Origin: an uncultured Clostridia bacterium
Lineage (GTDB): Bacteria > Bacillota > Clostridia > Christensenellales > DUVY01
DNA: 14,928 nucleotides
Reading direction: 5' to 3'
NCBI GenBank assembly: GCA_937895465.1
Contig: CALAYY010000142.1
Location: 1-14,928 of the forward strand
In this document: piece after piece, positions 6,458 through 13,762 of the stretch
How positions within the stretch are numbered: the first letter of the stretch is position 1
How the letters are laid out: every line of letters begins with the position of its first letter
Position numbers and translations under genes: made by a program
The notes under the pieces: generated by a model
Database searches by the model: none
What the model was told of the DNA's origin: nothing
What the model saw: only the letters and a program-made list of their open reading frames with translations

Positions 6458-9085
6458 TTATTTTTCTCTATTTCTTTTTAGAAGTATATATACTACTACG
6501 CCTGCACCTGCCAAGACTATAACACCTGCAACAATGCCTATAACAATACCCACAACATTGCTTGGTTTATTTGCTGTGCCTGTCATATTAATATTTGCGT
6601 TAAGAGCAATTTTGTCAAAAGCAGAATAAACTTCTACTTCTACTTTAAAATCTTCACCCTTATTAGGTGTGTATGTCCAAACACCGTCTTCTGATAAGGT
6701 GCCCTTGTCAGTCTTTAAATTCCAAGTCAAATAGTAGTTAGCATTGTTGGTTATAAACTTAGAAAAATCAATTGTTATAGCCTTACCTGTTTTATACTCG
6801 TTTTCAACTGTTACAGGTTTTGAAGAAATTGAGCTTCCACCAAACTGTGATAAGTATGTCTTCCACTCTCCTCCGTCTTTATTTGCCTCAAAGTCATAAA
6901 TTCCTGTTTCTTTACTTGCTCTTGTTGAATCTCCGTCAGGAATAATGATATAAATAGCTCTGTTGGTAACATCTGTATCAGTTATATTAAATTGCTGAAC
7001 TATAGTACCTGTCTTTGAATTAATCATCATATCAGTTGTTGCCCATCCGTTACCAGATGCACCTTCGCTTGCATAGACATTGGCAATTGCACCTGTTGAA
7101 ACACGAACTATACTATTATCAACATCATAAATCATTATTGTATTGTCGCCCCAGAAGTTAGCTGTACCGTTACCACCCTTTAAGGTAAGTTTTACGATAC
7201 CGCTTTTGCCTGTTGTCCACCATACAATACCCTCAGGAGAAGGCACACCGCAGCTAAAGCCCATATCAAATGCCGCATTATAAGCTTCAACAAATTTAGA
7301 AGCTAATGTTGCATTGTTCGGAATATTAAGAAAGTCATAGGCATTGGCAACAGAACTGTCAACAGTCTCTTGAGTAATTGTGTCGGAATAATTAATTGTA
7401 GAAAAGAAATTAGCTTGTTTATCGTAGGTTGCTCCAATTGTAGAATAACCGATTTCTACGGTATACTCTATAATGTTCATATTCTCATCAAAATCAACCT
7501 GAGTTGTTAACAATACTTTGATATATCCGTTTTTAAATCCTTGTGCAAATACCGCTGCCTGTGTATCACTGCCGTCAGCTACTTTTATAAAATCAGTTAT
7601 GGGATGACCCAAATCTGTTGCAGTTGCCCATGTTTTGTAAACAGCGGGACGTATATATCTTAATGTGTTGTCAATTTCATCATAAGCCAAAGCTGCAGTT
7701 TCGTTATCCTCATTAGTATATGTCTGCATAATAACCGAGTTATTAAGACTTACAAGGTCAATACTTGACAGTTTAAAATCAGCAAGATTTTGGTTATAAG
7801 CCGTAACAAATAATTGAGAAAATGTTTCTTGAGTATAACCTTGGGGAATTGTCACGCTCTTACCTACAAGTCCAACCTTGTTTTTTAAAGAAATTGCACT
7901 CTCTGTACCGTTTTGATTAACATGATATCCTGATACTACTTTTGAAACAGAAGTGTTTTGAGCAACATCGCCTGTTGCCTGCATATAACCGTTGGAAAAG
8001 TTTTGATATCTATTGCCGTCTGAAGCCAAAAGCTCTTCGCCTATAGGAGCGCCAAGTGCTTTTGCAGCATCCTTATCAGTACCTTTTTCATACACATAAA
8101 AGAATTCATCTTTTATCAAAAACACCTTATTGAGTTCAGTGTTAAGCGCAAGCAAGCTCCATCTGGCTCTATCACCGTTAGGGTCAGAATCCCAAGGGGA
8201 AGCTACACTGTCGCCGTGGCGGAAGCTTTGAGCAACCATAGAATAACTTGTATTAACCATTGAAAAAGCATAGCCGACATTTATTTCATCAGCTTTATAT
8301 CTGTCATAAGCCGAGCTGAACAAATTTGAAATTTCTTGAGAAGACAAACCTGTTGAATTCAAAATTCCTTCTGCTGCAGCTCCGACATATCCGGCACTGT
8401 TAGCTTCTGCATCAATAACCTCACCAGTTGAAGTTACATTTTTATGTAATACAACTTGTACAGCTCCTTCAACACCGTCGATGTTATCATAATACATATA
8501 ACCGTTTGAGAAGTTTTGATAAACTGTATAGTCAGCACCGTTTGCAACTCTAAAACTGTCTGCTAAAGCAATACCAATTTTTTTATTTCCGCCGTTTTGA
8601 AAGGGGTCTGCAAATTTTCCAGTAACTAAGTTTGCAGTATCTTCTACAGCGTTATACATAATCCAAGAAACGTAATTATCTCCCCAGCCGCTATATCCTG
8701 CGTTAATAAACTTTAGGTCTTGCAAAGGCGCGCCATCCCATTCTTTCCAGCCGCTTCTTCTATTGCTATTGGTTATTATTCCGTTGCTTCCTGAAACATT
8801 GGAATATGCAACAAGCTCGCCGCTATTATAAGCTGTAGCAAGGTCTGTGCCTTTATCATTTAAAGCGGCAATCTGAGTGTTGAGATCTTCAATTTTTGCC
8901 TCAATTGCAGCAGTAACTTCTTGTTTGCTTCTGCCGTAAGGATAAACTCCGCTACCTTCAAAATCTCCTGTAAAGCCGCTTGAAGTAGCCGCAAACAGGG
9001 TCAGACTGTAAGGTATGCTGGTTGCAAATGAACCGACTATCAACATCAGTCCGATTAAAAATGCAATTATGCGTTTTTTCTTCAT
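6458..9085 (-). CDS. Membrane-anchored surface protein with four LGFP-like repeat units
   Basis: Unrecognised 875-residue surface protein, probably binding or presenting glycan. A signal peptide (about 1-33) is followed by a short predicted coiled coil (54-78). Four degenerate units then begin at AY pairs at residues 85, 259, 429 and 601, spacings of 174, 170 and 172. Each unit has an aromatic/hydrophobic strand region and then a motif resembling LGFP repeats: KIGIALADSF with YQNFSNGYM (169-197), ALGAPIGEE with YQNFSNGYM (343-368), DLGHPITDF with QGFKNGYI (491-522), and a weak copy at about 678-700 (GNGWATTDM, VQQFN). Units end in a QE-x-x-S-x-LF-x-x-AY-type helix. An Ig/cadherin-like beta domain (about 752-835) precedes one membrane helix (843-869) and a basic tail. 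No catalytic motif is recognised. LGFP modules are known mainly from cell-wall proteins of mycolic-acid bacteria. Between transporter and mannosidase genes it most likely captures alpha-mannan, which is inference. AGGAG supports the start. Confidence 0.7.
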   Translation of the reverse strand: MKKKRIIAFLIGLMLIVGSFATSIPYSLTLFAATSSGFTGDFEGSGVYPYGRSKQEVTAAIEAKIEDLNTQIAALNDKGTDLATAYNSGELVAYSNVSGSNGIITNSNRRSGWKEWDGAPLQDLKFINAGYSGWGDNYVSWIMYNAVEDTANLVTGKFADPFQNGGNKKIGIALADSFRVANGADYTVYQNFSNGYMYYDNIDGVEGAVQVVLHKNVTSTGEVIDAEANSAGYVGAAAEGILNSTGLSSQEISNLFSSAYDRYKADEINVGYAFSMVNTSYSMVAQSFRHGDSVASPWDSDPNGDRARWSLLALNTELNKVFLIKDEFFYVYEKGTDKDAAKALGAPIGEELLASDGNRYQNFSNGYMQATGDVAQNTSVSKVVSGYHVNQNGTESAISLKNKVGLVGKSVTIPQGYTQETFSQLFVTAYNQNLADFKLSSIDLVSLNNSVIMQTYTNEDNETAALAYDEIDNTLRYIRPAVYKTWATATDLGHPITDFIKVADGSDTQAAVFAQGFKNGYIKVLLTTQVDFDENMNIIEYTVEIGYSTIGATYDKQANFFSTINYSDTITQETVDSSVANAYDFLNIPNNATLASKFVEAYNAAFDMGFSCGVPSPEGIVWWTTGKSGIVKLTLKGGNGTANFWGDNTIMIYDVDNSIVRVSTGAIANVYASEGASGNGWATTDMMINSKTGTIVQQFNITDTDVTNRAIYIIIPDGDSTRASKETGIYDFEANKDGGEWKTYLSQFGGSSISSKPVTVENEYKTGKAITIDFSKFITNNANYYLTWNLKTDKGTLSEDGVWTYTPNKGEDFKVEVEVYSAFDKIALNANINMTGTANKPSNVVGIVIGIVAGVIVLAGAGVVVYILLKRNREK

Positions 9086-9150
9086 AATTTTCTCCTCATA
9101 TATTTTTTATATTAATTTAGTTTTTTTAGCTCTATAATTAGTTTTTTGCA

Positions 9151-10077
9151 CTATTCTTTCACTCCGCCCAATGCTACGCCATTGATAAAGTACTTTTGTG
9201 CAAAAACAAATAATATCATTACAGGCACTGCCATCATGATTGAAACCGCCATCAAAGGTCCGTAATCTACACGTGTTGTAGTCATAAAATTTTTGAAAGT
9301 CATTGTCAGAAGATAGTTTTCCGCACTATTTAGTACAATATTAGGCCACATGAAATTATTCCATCCGCTTTGGAATGTAAAAATTCCCAATGTCAGAAGT
9401 CCGGGCAATACTAGCGGAATATATATCTGCAAGAATATTCTTAATTCGCTTGCACCGTCTATTCTTGCACTTTCGGCGTAGTCGTCTGAAGTAGAAGCAA
9501 AGAATTGACGCATAAAAAATATTCCGTAGACACCAATAGCTCCTGGTAAAACCACAGCCCATAATGTGTCATAAAACCCTGAGCCGCCTTCTCCAAAGAC
9601 AGAATTGCCTCCAACAAGCGGAAATTTCCAAAGCACCATAAATGTAGGAATCAAAGTTATAACACCCGGTATCATCATTGAAGTCAGCATTATATTAAAT
9701 ACTGTTTTATGTCCGCTAAATCTTATTTTGGAAAACGAATAAGCCGCCAAAGAACCAAAGAATAAGTTAGTAAACATACCTGTAAGTGTTACAAACACAC
9801 TGTTGGAAAATATCTTGAAAAACGGCATACTCTTCAAAACAGTATCATAATGCTCCCAAGTAAAACTTGTAGGATACCATTTTACAGGCAATGCCAAAAT
9901 CTCTGATTTTACCCTGAATGAAGTAATTAAAGACCAATAAAACGGCAGAAGCATAGCGATTGCTAAAGCTATCATGATTATGTATAAGATAGTTGAGCTT
10001 GTAATCTTTTTGGTTTTATTATTAAAATGAGATCTATTGGTTTTTATATTGTTGCTGTATTCATTGCTTTTTATCAT
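9151..10077 (-). CDS. CUT1 sugar ABC transporter permease, MalG-like
   Basis: Inner subunit of a carbohydrate importer, 308 residues with about six membrane helices. A 28-residue polar N-terminus precedes the first helix (about 29-52). The cytoplasmic coupling loop that docks the ATPase is YAESARIDGASELRIFLQI at 200-218, an EAA motif whose second Ala is replaced by Ser (ESA). The closing FINGVALGGVKE is typical of the MalG/UgpE type. The ribosome binding site is weak (GTAGG), and the gene starts 6 nt after the stop of the MalF-like gene, so translational coupling is likely. It pairs with the permease just upstream. Substrate is inferred from context as alpha-1,6-mannooligosaccharides. Confidence 0.93.
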   Translation of the reverse strand: MIKSNEYSNNIKTNRSHFNNKTKKITSSTILYIIMIALAIAMLLPFYWSLITSFRVKSEILALPVKWYPTSFTWEHYDTVLKSMPFFKIFSNSVFVTLTGMFTNLFFGSLAAYSFSKIRFSGHKTVFNIMLTSMMIPGVITLIPTFMVLWKFPLVGGNSVFGEGGSGFYDTLWAVVLPGAIGVYGIFFMRQFFASTSDDYAESARIDGASELRIFLQIYIPLVLPGLLTLGIFTFQSGWNNFMWPNIVLNSAENYLLTMTFKNFMTTTRVDYGPLMAVSIMMAVPVMILFVFAQKYFINGVALGGVKE

Positions 10078-10083
10078 ATCAAC

Positions 10084-10986
10084 CTACTTTGTAATATCTC
10101 GGTCTAATCTTCTGACTACCAAAGTTACCGTCATAATTATCACAAACAAGACTATAGACTGAGCGGCTGCATAACCTGCTTGAGACGCCGTGTTACCAAA
10201 TGAGTTTTGCCATATCAAATATACAGGTGTCCAAGTTGCTCCGGCAGGTCCGCCTTGAGTCAGCACAAAAACTTGATCATATAATTGGAAGGCTCCTATC
10301 AAAGTCATTGTCAAAATAAAATACATAGTGGGCAATATTATTGGCAGCGTTATTTTAAAAAACATGACTATTTTATTTGCCCCGTCTAGTCTTGCAGCCT
10401 CATATAATTGTGTCGGAATGTTTTGCAAAGCCGCTAAAAATATAATCATATTGGCACTTACACCCATCCAGACAGTAACAATAGTTACTGAAAACAATGC
10501 CGTTTTGGAATGTGTAAGCCAAGTACCAGGAGGAAGTCCTAATGATGTTAGGATATTATTTAATAGTCCGTAGCTTGGATTCATCAGCCAAAGCCATACT
10601 GTACTTGCGGCTACCGCACTCGTAACACCCGGCAAATAATATATAAACCTAAAAGCCTTAGCACCTTTAATATTAGTATTGGTCAAAAGAGCCATACTTA
10701 ATGAGATTGCAATATTTAACGGCACTGCCATCAAAGTATAAAATAAAATATTTTTAATACTTGTCCATAATTGCGTGTCAGAAAATATGCGTTTAAAATT
10801 ATCTATTCCCACAAATTCCATGTTAATAAAATAGATATTAGTCCTGTATAAGCTGAGATATATAGACATAATCAATGGAATTATAGTAAAGACTATAAAG
10901 AACAGTATTGCAGGCGCAATAAAGCTATAGCCTATAATATTGCGCTTTGTTTTAAACGATAATTTTCTGTTAAAAACTTTTTCCAT
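10084..10986 (-). CDS. CUT1 sugar ABC transporter permease, MalF/UgpA-like
   Basis: Partner permease of the importer, 300 residues, about six helices. The first helix lies at about 19-45 after a basic N-terminus. The EAA coupling loop is YEAARLDGANKIVMFFKITLP (195-215), and the conserved TQGGPAGATWTPVYLIW block (243-259) is typical of MalF/UgpA-type subunits. Its size is that of the short class lacking the large MalF periplasmic loop of E. coli. The gap from the binding-protein gene is 18 nt; the ribosome binding site is A-rich and weak. No ATP-binding subunit is encoded in the window, so a shared MsmX/MsiK-type ATPase is presumably used, as is common for this transporter class. Confidence 0.94.
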   Translation of the reverse strand: MEKVFNRKLSFKTKRNIIGYSFIAPAILFFIVFTIIPLIMSIYLSLYRTNIYFINMEFVGIDNFKRIFSDTQLWTSIKNILFYTLMAVPLNIAISLSMALLTNTNIKGAKAFRFIYYLPGVTSAVAASTVWLWLMNPSYGLLNNILTSLGLPPGTWLTHSKTALFSVTIVTVWMGVSANMIIFLAALQNIPTQLYEAARLDGANKIVMFFKITLPIILPTMYFILTMTLIGAFQLYDQVFVLTQGGPAGATWTPVYLIWQNSFGNTASQAGYAAAQSIVLFVIIMTVTLVVRRLDRDITK

Positions 10987-11004
10987 AATTTTTTTTCTTT
11001 TTGT

Positions 11005-12477
11005 TTACGCCCTGCCCTGCATCTGTCTAAGAATCTTGTTGCCTTCAGTTAATATATTGTCGTAAGCTGTAAGCACTGTACCGCCTTCATACATTTGCTG
11101 TATATAAGTTCTTACAATGTTACTCTCAAATTGCTCATATCCTTCAACATTAGGGCGCATTTTGTAATAGTTAACATATTCGATAATATCTGTAATGCTA
11201 CTCAAGCTTGTCTCGCTTTCCTTTTGATAAAAATCATTACCATAAAGGTCTGTACGTGAAGTAATTACTTGTGCAGTGGTAAAATATTTTTCCTGCATCT
11301 CGTCATTTAGCATCCAGAGCTTGATTACTTCCCATGCCATGTCTCTTCTTTCTTGCCATAATGCATTGCGGTTTTTTGCTGTAGGATGCACAATAGACAA
11401 ACCATATCCGCCCAAAACTCCGCCAAATTGACCATTAACCAGACCGTCAGAATTTTCAGAAGGGTCAATTATTTGAGCAGTTCCGCCTGTGAGATATGTC
11501 AAATCTCTCTTAGGAAAAGGTAAAAATTTGTAATTCATTTTTTTGGTGGTATAGTCTGCAATATTATCAGAAAAATAAACTGAGCCATAAGTCATAGCTA
11601 ATTTTTCATTTACAAACGCGTCTGTACCGCCCAGTCCAGAAGAACTGACCTTTTTCTGATATAAGTCTTTTATAAAACTTAGAGTGTCATATACTCTTTT
11701 TGATTGAGCATCTGAAGTTAGCTGCTCTTTTTTGACAAGAACTGTATCTCCATAAGTAGGACTAGCTTTATTAGAATTAATTAGCTCGCCACCTGCTGTA
11801 TAAACAAATGAGAAAAACTGACCGTCCATGCTGGTAGTATTAAGCCCCGCAACTGTAACATTGCCGTTATTATCATATTTGGTAAGCTTTTGTGCAGCAT
11901 TGGTTATTCTGCTCCATGTATCAAGCTTATTAACATCGATTTTATCTGCTTCAGCAGCCGTTGCATTATGAGTACCTACCATATCAAGATTGACATATAT
12001 GCCCCAAGGGTCAAGATCAAGGGGAAGTCCATACAATTTGTTTTCAAATCTTAATTCATTTAACGCTTCTTGCTGAAAAACGCTGGTATCAATTTTGTCT
12101 TTTGTAATAAGCTCGTCAATAGGATACAAAAGATAATCATATGTAGGTGTAGAAAATCTATCCCATATAACTATATCCGGCATGTTTTTGTTGGTAAGCA
12201 CACTGGTGTTTAGAGTTATCGGAAGCTGAGACATTGAAGAAAAGCTGAGCCTTACCTTCAAATCCTTAGCTTGTTGACTGTCATTGAACTCGTTTATCCA
12301 TCTTTGAAATTTGTTTCCAGTTTCTCCGACATATTCATCTCCGCCCCAAACTTTGAGCGTCATAAATCCGTTACTGTCATAGTTACTTTGTGTCTGTTTT
12401 CCGCATCCAAACACTGCGCCTAAAGTAATAATAGAAATAAAGAAAAAGATAATACTTTTAGATATAATTTTTTTCAT
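11005..12477 (-). CDS. CUT1 extracellular sugar-binding lipoprotein
   Basis: Substrate-binding component (family 1 extracellular solute-binding protein) of the importer, 490 residues, at the long end for the family. The signal peptide ends with the lipobox VFGC, Cys25 being the lipid anchor. The mature start FMTLKVWGGDEYVGETGNKF, then NKNMPDIVIWDRF, LYGLPLDLDPWGIYVNLDMVG and a late EVIKLWMLNDEMQEKYF helix are typical of sugar-binding proteins of this family. It is the first gene of the operon, preceded by AGGAGG 5 nt from ATG and a near-consensus promoter. The first position fits the high expression normally needed for binding proteins. Ligand is inferred from the GH125 and GH76 genes to be alpha-1,6-mannooligosaccharides. 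Confidence 0.93.
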   Translation of the reverse strand: MKKIISKSIIFFFISIITLGAVFGCGKQTQSNYDSNGFMTLKVWGGDEYVGETGNKFQRWINEFNDSQQAKDLKVRLSFSSMSQLPITLNTSVLTNKNMPDIVIWDRFSTPTYDYLLYPIDELITKDKIDTSVFQQEALNELRFENKLYGLPLDLDPWGIYVNLDMVGTHNATAAEADKIDVNKLDTWSRITNAAQKLTKYDNNGNVTVAGLNTTSMDGQFFSFVYTAGGELINSNKASPTYGDTVLVKKEQLTSDAQSKRVYDTLSFIKDLYQKKVSSSGLGGTDAFVNEKLAMTYGSVYFSDNIADYTTKKMNYKFLPFPKRDLTYLTGGTAQIIDPSENSDGLVNGQFGGVLGGYGLSIVHPTAKNRNALWQERRDMAWEVIKLWMLNDEMQEKYFTTAQVITSRTDLYGNDFYQKESETSLSSITDIIEYVNYYKMRPNVEGYEQFESNIVRTYIQQMYEGGTVLTAYDNILTEGNKILRQMQGRA

Positions 12478-12498
12478 ATTTTCCTCCTATTTAAATTG

Positions 12499-12526
12499 AT
12501 TATAACATTATTAATCACATTGTCAA
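12499..12526 (-). promoter_or_regulatory. Sigma-A promoter of the mannan operon
   Basis: On the minus strand a perfect TTGACA (12521-12526) and a perfect TATAAT (12499-12504) are separated by 16 nt. Transcription would start near 12492, leaving a leader of only about 15 nt that holds just the AGGAGG site (12483-12488) before the ATG at 12477. Such strong core elements suggest control by repression. Confidence 0.8.
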
Positions 12527-12545
12527 TAAGTTATATTATATTCGC

Positions 12546-12573
12546 CAAATGTTATAATTGTTATATACATTTG
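12546..12573. promoter_or_regulatory. Candidate operator upstream of the mannan operon
   Basis: Inverted repeat CAAATGT (12546-12552) and ACATTTG (12567-12573) with a 14-nt AT-rich centre, starting 20 bp upstream of the -35 box. It contains TATAACATTT (minus strand, 12547-12556), the string shared with the GntR-LacI gene promoter at 2388-2397. A related ATGTTATAAT lies on the minus strand across the operon's -10. Binding by the local regulator is inferred. The position upstream of -35 would also suit an activator or a looping repressor. Confidence 0.4.
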
Positions 12574-12575
12574 CC

Positions 12576-12615
12576 AAAACACCTATTAGTAATTTGTGGA
12601 ATAAATAGATGTTTT
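12576..12615 (-). terminator. Second hairpin upstream of the operon, possible tandem terminator
   Basis: Arms AAAACACCTATT (12576-12587) and AATAGATGTTTT (12604-12615) pair over 12 bp. The single DNA mismatch becomes a U-G wobble in minus-strand RNA, so the hairpin is intact as RNA in the direction of transcription. Only a 4-T tail follows. It lies just after the strong terminator of the upstream gene and before the operon promoter, so an insulating second terminator is the simplest reading; a protein-binding site is possible. Confidence 0.4.
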
Positions 12616-12629
12616 ATTAATAATTTTAA

Positions 12630-12674
12630 TAAAAATAAATAATACCCCTTTTGATAACTTCAAAAGAGGTATTT
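12630..12674 (-). terminator. Terminator of the NMT1-like binding-protein gene
   Basis: On the minus strand AATACC-T-CTTTTG pairs with CAAAAG-G-GGTATT (12641-12674), one T-G wobble, about 13 bp with a short loop, followed by a T-rich tail (ATTATTTATTTTTATT). It begins 23 nt past the stop codon of the gene. Confidence 0.8.
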
Positions 12675-12697
12675 AAGGTTAATTAAAATAAAAGCGT

Positions 12698-13699
12698 TTA
12701 TTCTTTCATGACTTCTTCAGCTAAGGTGTTATCAACTAATTTTTCAAAATCTACACGCTCACTTAGAGATTTTGCGTTTTCCATGATATCCAATAATCTT
12801 TCATAAGCGCTTTCGCTCATAACCAAAGAGTCAGCCCATGCGTCAATATCACGGTAATTCTTGACTACATTTTGAATGGTTTCCAGATTGATTGAGGTAA
12901 ATGATGACTCCAATGCTTTGGCGGCGTCTTCTAAGGTAGCCGTTTTTAGATAATCATAGCCTTTTTTAATTGCTCTTAAAAACTTCTTTGCTGTGTCCTT
13001 ATTCTTTTCAAGATAACTCTTTTTTGCAGAAAAAGCAGTATAAGGCACTTCTCCGCTTTCTTCACCTACGCTTGCCACTATATAACCCTTGCCCTGCAAT
13101 TGAATTTCACTAGCCAAAGGTTCAAACAATGTTGTGTAATCAACGGTTGAATCTGCTTCAAATACAGGACGCATCATATCAAATGCTACTGATGTATCTA
13201 GGTTAATGTTCTTTCCTTTTTCTAGTCCGTGTTGATTACAAACATATTCTAACGTCATTGCAGGCACTCCCCCAGGACGCCCTGCCAAAACTCTTTTTCC
13301 TTGCAGCTTAGACCATTCAAAATCAGCATCAGCTGTTCGTCCAACCAAAAACGAGCCGTCTCTTTTGGTAAGCTGACCAAAAATAACAGGATAATCTGAA
13401 GTTCCTTGTATATGTACATAAACTGTTGCTTCGGGTCCCATCAATCCAACATCTGCAGATTTGCTTGTGAGTGCGATCATAACTTTATCAGCACCGCCCG
13501 CATTAGTAAGTTCGATTTTTAGCCCTTCATCTTTAAAGTATCCCTTATTGATTGCAACATACATAGGCGCATAAAATATGCTGTGCGTGACTTCGGCTAA
13601 CCTGATTTTTTTTAATCCGTCGTCCTTGCATCCTATCATAGATAACGGCATAAATATTGCCAATGCAATGCAAACAAAAAATGTAAATAGTTTTTTCAT
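12698..13699 (-). CDS. NMT1/SsuA/TauA-type ABC substrate-binding lipoprotein
   Basis: Binding protein for a small solute in the nitrate/sulfonate/taurine/pyrimidine-precursor superfamily, 333 residues. A signal peptide with lipobox MIGC places the lipidated Cys at 24. The mature protein opens IRLAEVTHSIFYAPMYVAINKGYFKDEGL, which is the family's usual first strand and helix, then GGADKVMIALTSKSADVGLMGPEA (about 68-91), and AYxxFS-like and KKFLRAIKKGYDYL segments later. The actual ligand cannot be read from sequence. No matching permease or ATPase is in the window, so it is an orphan here. AGGAGG precedes the ATG. It lies 63 nt after the YkvI-like gene with no clear terminator between, so co-transcription is possible; its own terminator follows. 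Confidence 0.88.
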   Translation of the reverse strand: MKKLFTFFVCIALAIFMPLSMIGCKDDGLKKIRLAEVTHSIFYAPMYVAINKGYFKDEGLKIELTNAGGADKVMIALTSKSADVGLMGPEATVYVHIQGTSDYPVIFGQLTKRDGSFLVGRTADADFEWSKLQGKRVLAGRPGGVPAMTLEYVCNQHGLEKGKNINLDTSVAFDMMRPVFEADSTVDYTTLFEPLASEIQLQGKGYIVASVGEESGEVPYTAFSAKKSYLEKNKDTAKKFLRAIKKGYDYLKTATLEDAAKALESSFTSINLETIQNVVKNYRDIDAWADSLVMSESAYERLLDIMENAKSLSERVDFEKLVDNTLAEEVMKE

Positions 13700-13762
13700 A
13701 AATTCCTCCTATGTCAAACTATATACATTTTATTCAAAAATGTTTTTTTATGTTAAACTGGT

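Noticed and set aside
10328..10573. Plus-strand open frame of 81 codons
   Set aside because: Mirror of the MalF-like permease, without a ribosome binding site.
12478..12697. CcpA (cre) site upstream of the mannan operon
   Set aside because: I looked for the central CG flanked by TG/CA halves around the promoter and found no acceptable match.
13725..13743. Hairpin ACATTTT/AAAATGT followed by a T-run on the plus strand
   Set aside because: It would be a plus-strand terminator, but no plus-strand gene ends there. On the minus strand it lacks a T tail and the stem is nearly all A-T.
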